DNA of 64,000 nucleotides from Leptobacterium_A meishanense (GTDB lineage Bacteria > Bacteroidota > Bacteroidia > Flavobacteriales > Flavobacteriaceae): the NCBI RefSeq assembly GCF_037645805.1, contig NZ_JBBEXE010000001.1:62001-126000 (forward strand), read 5' to 3'. How positions within the stretch are numbered: position 1 is the stretch's first letter; the number at the start of each line of letters is the position of its first letter. The position numbers and the translations under genes are program-made. Positions 18,166 to 28,040 of the stretch are shown one piece after another. A model generated the notes under the pieces. The model was not told the origin of the DNA. It saw only the letters and a program-made list of their open reading frames with translations, and ran no database searches.

Positions 18166-20235
18166 ATGCCCAAAGCAAAGAGATACTTGAAACTCTTTTT
18201 TGCCTTTTTGTCCATTGCCTTGAATGCTCAACAGGTTGAAAAGGTAGATTTTGAAAAGGTGGATGTGGACATCAAAATAAATCCGCACGAAAAAAGCATA
18301 GAGGGAACAGTCCATTATACCTTTTCTGTATTAAAAAAATCAGACTCTATATTTCTGGATGCAAAAAACATGGAATATTCCAATGTACTCTTGAACAATA
18401 AAAAAGTCATATATCGTAATGACGGCAAAAGAATATGGATTGTTAGCAAATTCAATGCAGACAGTACTTATCAACTTTCTATTACTTACAAAACAACCCC
18501 GAAACAAGCAATTTACTTCGTAGGATGGGAGTATCCTGAAGCCAAAAAACAGCTATGGACACAAGGACAAGGAAAGTACACGAGTCATTGGCTTCCCAGT
18601 ATTGATGACATGAACGATAAAATGATCTTTAATACAACAATTACCTTTCCTAAGGAATATGACGTTATTGCTAATGGAACATTGTCTAAAATGACTGTTC
18701 AAGATAGTTTGAAAGTATCGTATTATACTATGGATAACCCTATGAGCAGTTATTTGGTGGCGCTTGCTATTGGTAATTATAAGAAACAAGTAATCCGCTC
18801 AGAAAGTGGTATTCCCATTGAATTGTATTATTATCCTGAAGACTCATTACGAGTAGAGCCGACCTACCGTTATACCAAAAAGATTTTTGACTTTTTAGAG
18901 AAAGAAATTGGGGTTTCATATCCATGGAAAAAGTATAAACAAATACCGGTAAAAGATTTTTTATATGCCGGAATGGAAAATACAACTGCCACGATCTTTT
19001 CTGACTCATATGTGATTGATTCTATATCTTTTGTAGATAAAAATTATGTAAATGTCAATGCACATGAGTTGGCACATCAATGGTTTGGTAATTTAGTAAC
19101 AGAAAAAAACAGTAAACATCATTGGTTGCATGAAGGCTTTGCTTCGTATTATGCACTTCTTGCAGAAAAAGAAATTTTTGGTGAAGATGTATATTATTGG
19201 AAATTATATGAATCATTCCAGCGATTAGTTGAATTATCAAGGCTAGATGAGGGAGAAAGCTTATTAGATGCTTCTGCAAGCAGTTTGACTTTTTATGAAA
19301 AAGGTGCTTGGGCACTACATGCTTTGAAGGAAAGAATAGGGGAGAAGGCTTTTAAACTAGCAGTTAAAAACTACCTGGTTAAATATCAATATAAAAATGT
19401 AACGGTCAATGAGTTCATTAAACAAGTAGAAAAAACAAGTAAAATCAACCTAAATGAATTTGTAGGGGAATGGTTAGAAAATAAACCATTTCCTGAGCAA
19501 AAAGCAAAGGCTCTATTAAATAAAAATGCATTTATGAAGATGTATCTTCAGGTTGATTGTAGTTTAAACCTAAAAAAGTGTGTAGCACTTCTGGATACCC
19601 CTGTCCATTATCCGGTAAAGCAGAGAATTATAGAGCAACTGGGAAGAATAAATATTGATCATTATGAAAAAGGACTTAAAAATAACAATATCAAGGTTAG
19701 GCAAGCTACGATAATAATGATGGACAGTATTCCAATTAACACAAAAAGTGTAGTTGAAAAGTTACTTCAAGATGCTAGTTATATAACTATTGAAGAAGCA
19801 TTGATAAAACTTTGGATAAACTTTCCAGAGAGTCGAAAAAGCTATTTGGAACAAACAAAAAATGTATCGGGATTTAACGATAAATCGTTGCGGATGTTAT
19901 GGTTAACCCTAGCAATGATTACTCCGGAATATAAACCAGAAAATACCGATGTATATTACAAAGAGCTTTCTGGTTACACGTCTGTTGAGTACCATTTCGA
20001 AGTTCGCCAAAAGGCTTTTCAATATCTTTTTCAGATAAACATATTTAATGATGCTAACCTAGAGGATTTAGTTGATGCGTGCTTGCATCCGGTATGGCAG
20101 TTTTCAAAATCATCGAAGCAATTGTTAAAAATTCTTCTAAAGGATAGTACATATAAAAAAAGATTGGAGATCATCAATAAAAGTTTAGATGGCAGAAAAG
20201 CAGATTTCTTACGAAATATTCTTAAAGAAGTATAG
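18166..20235 (+). CDS. M1 family zinc aminopeptidase, secreted
   Basis: The 689-residue peptidase has a signal peptide starting at the chosen ATG (MPKAKRYLKLFFAFLSIALNAQ is hydrophobic and Ala-Gln ended); an in-frame ATG at 18118 would put 16 residues before it. The active site is complete: AGMEN at 268-272, HELAH at 300-304 (zinc ligands His300 and His304, catalytic Glu301) and the third ligand Glu323. The region after about 460 is helical, in the manner of M1 C-terminal domains. It should remove N-terminal residues from peptides in the periplasm, probably for nutrition. A patatin gene follows 34 bases later on the same strand. Confidence 0.93.
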   Translation: MPKAKRYLKLFFAFLSIALNAQQVEKVDFEKVDVDIKINPHEKSIEGTVHYTFSVLKKSDSIFLDAKNMEYSNVLLNNKKVIYRNDGKRIWIVSKFNADSTYQLSITYKTTPKQAIYFVGWEYPEAKKQLWTQGQGKYTSHWLPSIDDMNDKMIFNTTITFPKEYDVIANGTLSKMTVQDSLKVSYYTMDNPMSSYLVALAIGNYKKQVIRSESGIPIELYYYPEDSLRVEPTYRYTKKIFDFLEKEIGVSYPWKKYKQIPVKDFLYAGMENTTATIFSDSYVIDSISFVDKNYVNVNAHELAHQWFGNLVTEKNSKHHWLHEGFASYYALLAEKEIFGEDVYYWKLYESFQRLVELSRLDEGESLLDASASSLTFYEKGAWALHALKERIGEKAFKLAVKNYLVKYQYKNVTVNEFIKQVEKTSKINLNEFVGEWLENKPFPEQKAKALLNKNAFMKMYLQVDCSLNLKKCVALLDTPVHYPVKQRIIEQLGRINIDHYEKGLKNNNIKVRQATIIMMDSIPINTKSVVEKLLQDASYITIEEALIKLWINFPESRKSYLEQTKNVSGFNDKSLRMLWLTLAMITPEYKPENTDVYYKELSGYTSVEYHFEVRQKAFQYLFQINIFNDANLEDLVDACLHPVWQFSKSSKQLLKILLKDSTYKKRLEIINKSLDGRKADFLRNILKEV

Positions 20236-20269
20236 ATATGCTTATATTTAAACTATTAATAGAACAACG

Positions 20270-21172
20270 ATGAAAGCTCTAGTCATATCAGGAGGGGGAA
20301 GTAAAGGAGCCTTTGCAGGAGGAGTAGCACAATATTTAATAGAAGAGCTTAAAAAAGATTATCAGCTGTTTTTAGGGACTTCTACAGGAAGTCTCCTTAT
20401 TTCACATTTGGCACTAAAGAAGGTACAGAAAATACAAAATATTTATACTTCAGTAACACAAGACAGCATCTTTAGCAACTGTCCTTTTATTATTAGAAAA
20501 AAGCGAGGAATAGAAAATATTAGTATTAACCATTTTAATGTTTTAAAGAGCTTTCTAAAAGGATCAAAAACATTTGGGGAAAGTTTTAATTTGAGAAACC
20601 TTATAAGAGAAACCTTCACAGAAGAAGAATTTATAAACCTTCAATCGGGAAAGGAAAATATTATTGTTACAGTATCTAACCTTTCGTTGAACCAAGTCGA
20701 ATATAAATCGATTAATGATTATAATTATGAAGATTTTTGTGACTGGATATGGATATCGTGCAATTATACCCCTTTTATGAGTTTAGTGAAGAAAAATGGC
20801 TGTGAGTATGCAGATGGAGGCCTTGGCTGTATGGTTCCGATAGAAGAAGCTGTAAGAAGAGGCGCTAAAGAAATAGACGTAATTGTATTGCAAACAGAAA
20901 TCACCCATCTTAATAGAATGCCTTCTAAAAACCCATTTTCATTAATCACCAATATTTTTGGATTTATGCTAGACCGTATTGAATGCCAAAATATACGAAT
21001 TGGTAAATTTGCCGCCTCTCATCAAGATGTTATCCTCAATTTTTACTATACGCCAACAGTATTAACTACTAATTCATTGATTTTTGATAAAAAGCAAATG
21101 AGAAAATGGTGGAAGAGTGGTTTTGAGTATGCTAGGGTCAAAAATACAGAAAGCAATCAAATGATAGCATAG
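20270..21172 (+). CDS. Patatin-like phospholipase
   Basis: This 300-residue protein is a patatin-family acyl hydrolase. The oxyanion hole GGGSKGAF is at residues 8-15, the nucleophile elbow GTSTG gives Ser38, and the dyad Asp182 is in DGG, so it should be active on phospholipids or other lipids. It has no signal peptide and probably acts in the cytosol or at the inner face of the membrane. The spacing of 34 bases to the aminopeptidase suggests co-transcription. It ends 14 bases from the convergent hypothetical gene. Confidence 0.92.
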   Translation: MKALVISGGGSKGAFAGGVAQYLIEELKKDYQLFLGTSTGSLLISHLALKKVQKIQNIYTSVTQDSIFSNCPFIIRKKRGIENISINHFNVLKSFLKGSKTFGESFNLRNLIRETFTEEEFINLQSGKENIIVTVSNLSLNQVEYKSINDYNYEDFCDWIWISCNYTPFMSLVKKNGCEYADGGLGCMVPIEEAVRRGAKEIDVIVLQTEITHLNRMPSKNPFSLITNIFGFMLDRIECQNIRIGKFAASHQDVILNFYYTPTVLTTNSLIFDKKQMRKWWKSGFEYARVKNTESNQMIA

Positions 21173-21186
21173 GAGACAGAGAAATA

Positions 21187-21705
21187 TTACCAAAGATCAC
21201 TCACTTCTTTTTTGATATATGAAAGCGCTGCATTAGAAGGGGACTGCTTATCGAGCAAATCACTTAAAAGAGTCTCTCTTAGTTTATTTGCAGATGTTAC
21301 TTTTTCATTCATAACGGTTTTTCTGACGATCTGAATAGTAGCGTTCTTTGCAGCTTTAATAATATTCCAGCATTCATCACTCATATAAATTTGCTGTGAT
21401 AGATTGTGTTCAAACTCTGTTTCGATACTTCTTATCAATTCAGCCTCATAACTGTTCTTGTCAGAAGAGGTTGGTGAAACCCGGACTAATAGATTTGCAA
21501 GATTAATTCGTTCCAAGAATAAAGACATCCGCTCATAAGCCTGTAACCTTATTGGCAATGTGTTTTTCAGAGCATCTCTATGCAACAAATACGTTCTCCT
21601 TTTTTCTTCGTTTTTTGTGTGAAGGTTAAAAAAATAATAGGCAATTAACCCTGTGACTATAGTAGGGACAGTATATGCAATAAGCCCCAATAGCTGGTTT
21701 TCCAT
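21187..21705 (-). CDS. Hypothetical protein with one N-terminal membrane anchor
   Basis: I do not recognise a named family. The 172-residue product has one hydrophobic segment (residues about 5-27, LLGLIAYTVPTIVTGLIAYYFF) followed by a charged helical region with likely coiled-coil character (NEEKRRTYLLHRDAL, LPIRLQAYERMSLFLERI). The bulk probably lies in the cytosol. It is last in a minus-strand unit with DsrE-like and M20 genes, 20 bases after the M20 stop. Similar short anchored proteins appear to be widespread in flavobacteria. Confidence 0.75.
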   Translation of the reverse strand: MENQLLGLIAYTVPTIVTGLIAYYFFNLHTKNEEKRRTYLLHRDALKNTLPIRLQAYERMSLFLERINLANLLVRVSPTSSDKNSYEAELIRSIETEFEHNLSQQIYMSDECWNIIKAAKNATIQIVRKTVMNEKVTSANKLRETLLSDLLDKQSPSNAALSYIKKEVSDLW

Positions 21706-21725
21706 AATTAAAGGTTGTTTATGAA

Positions 21726-23000
21726 TTAGTTTCCTAAGTAATCATATACTATTTGTACAAACGATTTTACACCTAAAAGCATTCCACTCTCATCAATATA
21801 AAAGTTAGGTGTGTGGTGTGGAAAAACCTCTTCGGGTTTTGCCTCTGGAGCCTTTCCACCTAAAAAGAAATAAAAACCGGGCACTTTTTCCTGAAAATAA
21901 GCAAAATCCTCCGCACCTGTAATTGCTTTGGTCAATACAACGTTTTCTACTCCTGCTACTTTTTCAAGCGAAGGAACTGTTTGAGCTGTAAGTTCAAGGT
22001 CATTATACGTAATAGGAGCTCCGGTAGTAATCTCAACAGTAGCTTCCGCTCTATATGCTTTAGCAATTGCAGGCACCATTTCCTCCATACGTTTATTTAT
22101 CATTCTTTGCATATCATAATCAAGCGTTCGGATAGTGCCAATCATCTCTGCTTCTTCCGGAATAATATTAAAACGGACCCCACTGGTGATTTTCCCTACA
22201 GAAATAACAGCTGCTTCTTCGGTAAGTTGGGATTCTCTACTAATAAGTGTTTGAAGTGCATCAATGATCTTTGCAGATACCATAATGGGGTCAACCCCTG
22301 ACCATGGAGCTGAACCATGCGTTTGTTTGCCTTTTACTTTGATAACAAAACGTTGTGATGAGGCCATAGTGCCTCCTGGCTTGTAATTGATTTTCCCAAC
22401 ATCTAGTCCAGAAGAAATATGCAGCCCAAAAATGGCATCTACCTTAGGGTTTTCAAGGACGCCTTCTTCTACCATCAAAGGAGCCCCTCCTTTTTCTCCC
22501 GGTGGAGGGCCTTCTTCAGCAGGTTGAAATATAAACTTAACTGTTCCAGCAAAATCATTGTTCCTTGATAAAACTTCAGCAACTCCCATCATGATAGCAA
22601 TGTGTGTATCATGGCCACAAGCATGCATTACACCGGTTTCTTTTCCTAAAAAAGTAGTTTTTACAGTTGATTTGAAAGGGACATTAGTTGCTTCAGTGAC
22701 AGGGAGTGCATCAATATCAGCACGTAAAGCAACCACTTTTCCAGGCTTTTTACCTTTTAAAATAGCCACGACACCAGTTTTAGCGACTCCTGTTTGAACT
22801 TCCAGACCAAGACCCCTTAAGTGTTCTTCTATTTTTTTTGCTGTATTGAACTCTTGATTGGATAATTCCGGGTGTTCATGGAAATAACGACGCCATTCTA
22901 TAATCTTTGGTTCAATATTTTCAATATCTTGTTTAAGGCTTTCTTGAGCCATTAAAATAGGGGCATATAATAATAATGCTAGTAGGAATATACTTTTCAT
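21726..23000 (-). CDS. M20D family amidohydrolase, secreted
   Basis: The 424-residue protein has a signal peptide (PILMAQ, cleavage near 18) and the M20D fold: RRYFHEHPELS, HACGHDTHIAIMMG with metal-binding Cys/His, FQPAEEG with the catalytic Glu, and the dimerisation domain from about 205 to 315. Relatives hydrolyse N-acyl amino acids, hippurate or indole-acetyl amino acids to an amino acid and a carboxylic acid. With its signal peptide it likely acts in the periplasm. The upstream DsrE-like gene ends two bases before its ATG, so the two are co-transcribed. Confidence 0.92.
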   Translation of the reverse strand: MKSIFLLALLLYAPILMAQESLKQDIENIEPKIIEWRRYFHEHPELSNQEFNTAKKIEEHLRGLGLEVQTGVAKTGVVAILKGKKPGKVVALRADIDALPVTEATNVPFKSTVKTTFLGKETGVMHACGHDTHIAIMMGVAEVLSRNNDFAGTVKFIFQPAEEGPPPGEKGGAPLMVEEGVLENPKVDAIFGLHISSGLDVGKINYKPGGTMASSQRFVIKVKGKQTHGSAPWSGVDPIMVSAKIIDALQTLISRESQLTEEAAVISVGKITSGVRFNIIPEEAEMIGTIRTLDYDMQRMINKRMEEMVPAIAKAYRAEATVEITTGAPITYNDLELTAQTVPSLEKVAGVENVVLTKAITGAEDFAYFQEKVPGFYFFLGGKAPEAKPEEVFPHHTPNFYIDESGMLLGVKSFVQIVYDYLGN

Positions 23001-23002
23001 TT

Positions 23003-23545
23003 TTAGAATTTAATTAATCGATAATTATTATTTTGAAGTTGGATCAATGCAGTTATAGCAGACAATGCGAATTGTACTTGTGGTAATGCATTTTCTTTGG
23101 CAACATTTCTATGAGCAGCCGTTTGCCCACAAAGAATAATATCAACCCCTGCATTGTCAAGTGCCTCAATAAGTAGTGTATTGGGGTTATTAATACCAAA
23201 CTTTGCAGCATATGCCTTATCATTTAAAATATCTTGAGCAGCACTTCCATGTACCACCAATGCGACCTTCATTTGTTCTTTTGCAATACCATTTTGTGCA
23301 TGCAGGTTCAAAAAACGGGCTGCAGTTTCAATTAAGGGATTGGTTTTATCATTAGCCTCAAAAGTCCTATCCACATCAAAAACCACTTTAAAAGAAGTTT
23401 GAGGGTCCGTTTTAAAATCAGGGTTAGTTACTTCATAAACAAACCCGTAATTTTCAATGATAGGTCCATCTGTTCGTTTGCTTTGTGCTAATAAGGTATG
23501 AAAAGAACATAATAAGAATGTAAGTAGATAAAAAATTCGCTTCAT
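23003..23545 (-). CDS. Periplasmic DsrE-like protein
   Basis: The 180-residue product has a signal peptide (LLAQ, about residue 20) and a DsrE/DsrF-like domain (about 45-180): FKVVFDV, MKVALVVHGSAAQ, LLIEALDNAGVDIILCGQT. A single Cys in the ILCGQT loop is at the position of the sulfur-carrying cysteine in DsrE-type proteins. Related exported proteins have no settled function. The ATG at 23545 is used, as the longer frame needs a TTG. It begins the operon that continues with the M20 hydrolase. Confidence 0.83.
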   Translation of the reverse strand: MKRIFYLLTFLLCSFHTLLAQSKRTDGPIIENYGFVYEVTNPDFKTDPQTSFKVVFDVDRTFEANDKTNPLIETAARFLNLHAQNGIAKEQMKVALVVHGSAAQDILNDKAYAAKFGINNPNTLLIEALDNAGVDIILCGQTAAHRNVAKENALPQVQFALSAITALIQLQNNNYRLIKF

Positions 23546-23649
23546 AAACAATAATAAAATTATTGTCCTAAAGATATTAATTATTGTTTTAATAATAACT
23601 CCATAATGGTTAATTTCACGTTTTCATCTAACAATAGAAAAAGACTGTT

Positions 23650-25971
23650 TTGGAAGACTATTTAAACGAACTGAACGATGCTCAGAAAGCGCCTGTTTTA
23701 CATAAAGAAGGCCCCTTAATGGTTATTGCCGGAGCAGGTTCGGGGAAAACAAGGGTTTTAACATACCGTATAGCGCATTTGATGCACCAGGGAATCGACG
23801 CGTTCAATATACTGGCCCTTACATTTACCAATAAAGCTGCCAAAGAAATGAAAAGACGGATCGCACAGATTGTAGGCAGTAGTGAAGCAAAAAGCTTATG
23901 GATGGGGACATTTCATTCTGTTTTTGCTAAAATACTTCGATTTGAAGCTGATAAACTAGGCTATCCAAGCAATTTTACGATTTATGATACGCAAGACTCA
24001 CAGCGCCTTATTGCTTCTATTATAAAAGAAATGGCGCTTGATAAAGATGTTTATAAATATAAGCAAGTACATGCACGTATTTCATCATATAAAAACAGTT
24101 TGATTACTGTGAACGCATATTTTAACAATCCTGAATTGGTAGAAGCAGATGCCATGGCAAAACGCCCTAGGATAGGTGATGTCTATAAGGAATATGTAGC
24201 ACGATGCTTTAAAGCAGGCGCAATGGATTTTGATGACTTATTGCTAAAGACGAATGAGTTACTCACCCGTTTCCCTGATGTGTTGATGAAATATCAAGAT
24301 CGTTTCCGCTATATTTTGGTAGATGAGTATCAAGATACCAATCATTCACAATATCTTATTGTACGTGCGTTATCTGATCGATTCCAAAACATCTGTGTGG
24401 TAGGTGATGATGCACAGAGTATCTATGCATTTCGTGGAGCAAACATTAACAATATCCTGAATTTTCAAAAAGATTATGACAATGTTTCTGTATATCGCTT
24501 AGAACAAAACTACCGATCTACAAAAAACATTGTCAATGCAGCCAATTCTGTTATAGAAAAGAATAAAAACCGACTAGAGAAAATAGTATGGACAGCAAAT
24601 GAAGAAGGGCCACTTATAAAAGTGAATAGAACCATTACCGATTCAGAGGAAGGACGGTTTGTAGCAAGTGCTATTTTTGAGAATAAAATGCAGCATCAAC
24701 TTTCTAATGGGAATTTTGCAGTACTGTATAGGACTAATTCCCAATCACGCTCCATAGAAGACGCATTACGAAAAAAAGATATTCCTTATCGTATTTATGG
24801 CGGATTATCATTCTATCAGCGCAAAGAGATCAAAGATGTGCTGGCATACTTGAGATTGATTGTAAACCCCAATGATGAAGAGGCCTTGAAACGTGTTATT
24901 AATTACCCTGCACGGGGAATTGGCCAAACAACTATAGATAAGCTTACGGTAGCTGCTAACCACTATGGGCGAAGTATTTTTGAGGTGCTAGAAAATACAG
25001 ATACTATTGATTTAAAAATAAATACAGGCACGAGATCTCGCTTAGAGGATTTTGTGAATATGATCAAGAGCTTTCAGATCATGAATACAACTGCAGATGC
25101 ATTCACCATAGCAGAACATGTGGCCCGAAAAACAGGAATTCTTCAAGAATTTAAAAAAGATGGAACGCCCGAAGGTATTGCCCGTATGGAAAATGTAGAA
25201 GAATTGCTAAATGGTATAAAAGATTTTGTGGAAGGACAAAAAGAACTGGCGGATGCAATCGGTTCATTAACCGAATTTTTAGAAGATGTAGCATTAGCTA
25301 CTGATATGGACAAAGAAACAAGTGATGAAGATCGGGTAGCGTTAATGACAGTTCATTTAGCTAAAGGGTTGGAATTTCCTTATGTGTATATTGTAGGGAT
25401 GGAAGAAGACCTGTTTCCTTCAGCCATGAGCATGAATACACGAAGTGAATTGGAAGAAGAACGGCGTTTATTTTATGTAGCACTTACACGGGCAGAAAAA
25501 CAGGTGTGTTTAACCTATGCACAAACGCGGTATCGATGGGGGAAACTCATTGACGCAGAACCCAGTCGCTTCATAGAAGAAATAGACGATACGTATCTAG
25601 ACTATATAACGCCTGTAGAAACAGGCTATCATTTTAAACCAATGATTGATGCGGATATTTTTGACGAGATAGACAAAAGTAAGCTCCGGTTAAAAAAACC
25701 GATAGCCGGATCAGCACCTAAAGGTCCTACACCAGCACAACTTCGAAAATTGAGAAAATTAAAACCGGGAATTGATGAACCTGTAGGAAATACAAATTTA
25801 TTTGATGATAGCCTTGCTGTGGGAAACCTAGTGGCACATACCCGCTTTGGAAAGGGTGAAGTACTTAAGATTGAAGGGGCAAAAAACGATAAAAAAGCAG
25901 AGATAAAGTTTGAAGACGGGCAGGTAAAAAAATTATTACTGCGTTTTGCCAAATTAGATATCATAGGATAG
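23650..25971 (+). CDS. UvrD/PcrA-type superfamily 1 DNA helicase
   Basis: The 773-residue 3'-5' helicase works in DNA repair and replication restart. Motifs run in order: Q motif LNDAQKAPV, Walker A AGAGSGKT (27-34), TFTNKAAKEM, VDEYQDTN, VVGDDAQSIYAFRGA, QNYRSTKNI, VALMTVHLAKGLEFPYV and VALTRAEKQ. The C-terminal tail (about 690-773) ends in a PcrA-like Tudor-type fold (VAHTRFGKGEVLKIEG). The start is TTG at 23650: an in-frame stop lies just upstream and no ATG comes before the Q motif. It could be called uvrD or pcrA. Confidence 0.95.
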   Translation: MEDYLNELNDAQKAPVLHKEGPLMVIAGAGSGKTRVLTYRIAHLMHQGIDAFNILALTFTNKAAKEMKRRIAQIVGSSEAKSLWMGTFHSVFAKILRFEADKLGYPSNFTIYDTQDSQRLIASIIKEMALDKDVYKYKQVHARISSYKNSLITVNAYFNNPELVEADAMAKRPRIGDVYKEYVARCFKAGAMDFDDLLLKTNELLTRFPDVLMKYQDRFRYILVDEYQDTNHSQYLIVRALSDRFQNICVVGDDAQSIYAFRGANINNILNFQKDYDNVSVYRLEQNYRSTKNIVNAANSVIEKNKNRLEKIVWTANEEGPLIKVNRTITDSEEGRFVASAIFENKMQHQLSNGNFAVLYRTNSQSRSIEDALRKKDIPYRIYGGLSFYQRKEIKDVLAYLRLIVNPNDEEALKRVINYPARGIGQTTIDKLTVAANHYGRSIFEVLENTDTIDLKINTGTRSRLEDFVNMIKSFQIMNTTADAFTIAEHVARKTGILQEFKKDGTPEGIARMENVEELLNGIKDFVEGQKELADAIGSLTEFLEDVALATDMDKETSDEDRVALMTVHLAKGLEFPYVYIVGMEEDLFPSAMSMNTRSELEEERRLFYVALTRAEKQVCLTYAQTRYRWGKLIDAEPSRFIEEIDDTYLDYITPVETGYHFKPMIDADIFDEIDKSKLRLKKPIAGSAPKGPTPAQLRKLRKLKPGIDEPVGNTNLFDDSLAVGNLVAHTRFGKGEVLKIEGAKNDKKAEIKFEDGQVKKLLLRFAKLDIIG

Positions 25972-26099
25972 TGAATTGATAATTGAATATAGAGTTCTTA
26001 ATAACTACACTATTTAAAAGATATAAATTGTATGCAACCTTTATTTTGAACAGAAAACTTCAAACCTGAAACCTAAAAACTTGAATTTTCAAATAAAAA

Positions 26100-26720
26100 A
26101 TGGCTGAACTCATAAAAATATATGAAGAAAACCCCAATCCTAAGAGCATAACTAGGGTAGTGGAGGTGCTGAGAAAAGGAGGAATTATTATCTACCCTAC
26201 GGATACTGTCTATGGATTGGGTTGCGACATTACCAATACGAAAGCCTTAGAACGGATCGCCCGAATTAAAGGAGTAAAATTGGCCAAAGCAAACTTCTCA
26301 TTTGTGTGTGCTGACCTGAGCAACCTGTCAGATTATGTTCGGCAAATTGATACACCCACATTTAAAGTATTAAAAAGGGCACTTCCCGGCCCTTATACAT
26401 TTATTCTCCCTGGAAACAATAACCTACCTAAAGAATTTAAGAATAAGAAAACTGTAGGAATCCGTGTACCGGACAATAATATTGCAAGAGAATTGGTAGT
26501 ACAACTTGGAAACCCTATTGTCTCTACATCCATTCATGATGAAGATACATTAATTGAATACACCACCGATCCTGAATTGATTTATGAAAAGTGGGGAAAC
26601 CAAGTTGATATAGTTATTGATGGAGGTTATGGTAACAACATTCCTTCAACAGTTATAGACCTATCAGGAAGTGAACCCATGATCGTCAGGGAAGGAAAAG
26701 GAACATTAGCTATTTTATAA
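26100..26720 (+). CDS. YrdC/YciO family threonylcarbamoyl-AMP synthase-like protein
   Basis: The 206-residue protein consists of the YrdC/Sua5 domain that makes threonylcarbamoyl-AMP for the t6A modification of tRNAs. GGIIIYPTDTVYGLGCD and PGPYTFIL are present, and the KGVKLAKANF and ADLSNLSDY segments and exact length agree better with E. coli YciO than with TsaC. It may therefore be the only TsaC-type enzyme or a YciO-like paralogue. The 128 bases before it hold no gene that I can see. Confidence 0.88.
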   Translation: MAELIKIYEENPNPKSITRVVEVLRKGGIIIYPTDTVYGLGCDITNTKALERIARIKGVKLAKANFSFVCADLSNLSDYVRQIDTPTFKVLKRALPGPYTFILPGNNNLPKEFKNKKTVGIRVPDNNIARELVVQLGNPIVSTSIHDEDTLIEYTTDPELIYEKWGNQVDIVIDGGYGNNIPSTVIDLSGSEPMIVREGKGTLAIL

Positions 26721-26741
26721 GCGCTATAAAAGAATTGGCGC

Positions 26742-27908
26742 TTAAAGATAACTTAACCACCATTTTTCTTTATGGTTTTGCTTATAGAAACCAAATTTTT
26801 TACATAGTGGATAAAGTAATAAAACAATAGCAATCCATATGATAGATACAATCCATATGCTTACGCCATATCCATCCAAGTTTGTGTCTCCAGTAAAAGT
26901 CATTAACATTTGTCGCCAACCATATCCTGATATTTCAGCAAATAGCAATGCAAATAGATGGATGACATATATATGGATAATATAAAAGAAAAAAGGAACT
27001 TTCCCAAAAGTACTAAAGAAACGAGTAATTTTTCCTTTTAGGTTTTCTGAATTTGCTAAAAACAAAAACATAGGGCCTAAGGTCATTAATAAAAATGTAA
27101 GTGATGGAGGATATTTTTCTGTATTAAAAAAAGAAAACATGGTTTTAGCAAAAGTGTCGTGTTCTTTCCAGTGAATAGCGTTTCCATAATAGTTTACACA
27201 TCTAAGCACCACAAACAACAAAACACTTGATAAACCAATAATATTAAGTGTTTTCCGTCGCTTATTAGGAGTAAATCTTTTGCTGTAAAATACTCCAAAA
27301 TAATATCCTAAGGACATGACGCCGATCCAAGGAATCACCGGATAACCAACTCGTAAATAATGATTTTCTGAAAGTTTAAAATAACCAACTTCATGTAAGG
27401 CTGTCCAAATAAAATTTTTTTCAAAGTGAACACCGTCTAAGAAATTATGCCCAAAAATAAGAATACAACTAAAAATAAGAATCCAATTTCTAGGGAGGTA
27501 TATTAAAGCTGCTAGAGCAATCATGCTAATTCCCAAAGCCCAAATAACAAGCAATGCAATAACTTTAAAACGAATATCAAAATACCAGCCAAATGTAATA
27601 ATAGTCATCTCAATAATTATAAGCCATATTCCACGTTTGAGTAAAAATGTGGCTAGTTCGTTTTTTGTTTTTCTTTGGCCAATTAGATAGGCAGAGATAC
27701 CTGCTAATAAACTAAAACCAGGGGCACAAAAATGAGTAATCCATCTACTAAGATAAACCGGGATATTGGTTTTATTTGGATCTAAAGCATCATATATAAG
27801 AATTGCATCATGAAAGTAATCTCTAGTATGATCGAGAGCCATTAATATAATTATAATACCTTTAAGTAAATCGAGAGAATGTATTCTGTTAGGCAATGAT
27901 TGTTCCAT
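26742..27908 (-). CDS. DUF1624/HGSNAT-like multipass membrane protein
   Basis: This 388-residue protein has about ten transmembrane segments and the DUF1624 N-terminal signature SLDLLKGIIIILMALDHTRDYF with the conserved Asp-His pair. The family is related to lysosomal heparan-alpha-glucosaminide N-acetyltransferase and to bacterial acyltransferases that move acetyl groups across membranes. The substrate is unknown; cell-envelope sugars are a reasonable guess. It stands alone, ending 21 bases from the convergent YciO-like gene. Confidence 0.88.
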   Translation of the reverse strand: MEQSLPNRIHSLDLLKGIIIILMALDHTRDYFHDAILIYDALDPNKTNIPVYLSRWITHFCAPGFSLLAGISAYLIGQRKTKNELATFLLKRGIWLIIIEMTIITFGWYFDIRFKVIALLVIWALGISMIALAALIYLPRNWILIFSCILIFGHNFLDGVHFEKNFIWTALHEVGYFKLSENHYLRVGYPVIPWIGVMSLGYYFGVFYSKRFTPNKRRKTLNIIGLSSVLLFVVLRCVNYYGNAIHWKEHDTFAKTMFSFFNTEKYPPSLTFLLMTLGPMFLFLANSENLKGKITRFFSTFGKVPFFFYIIHIYVIHLFALLFAEISGYGWRQMLMTFTGDTNLDGYGVSIWIVSIIWIAIVLLLYPLCKKFGFYKQNHKEKWWLSYL

Positions 27909-27984
27909 GAAAGTAGGTTATTAGAAAGAACAATTATAGATTAATAATTGCTGTTATAAAAATATTTTTAAGGAAATTTATAGA

Positions 27985-28016
27985 TAAAAAAATGCGACTA
28001 AAATTAGCCGCATTTT
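27985..28016 (-). terminator. Terminator of the OmpA-like lipoprotein gene
   Basis: Read on the minus strand, AATGCGGCTAA pairs with TTAGTCGCATT through one G-U wobble and is followed by a run of seven T. The wobble pairs only in the minus-strand transcript, which shows the direction. Confidence 0.8.
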
Positions 28017-28040
28017 ATGATATAGGATTCTAGTTTCTGT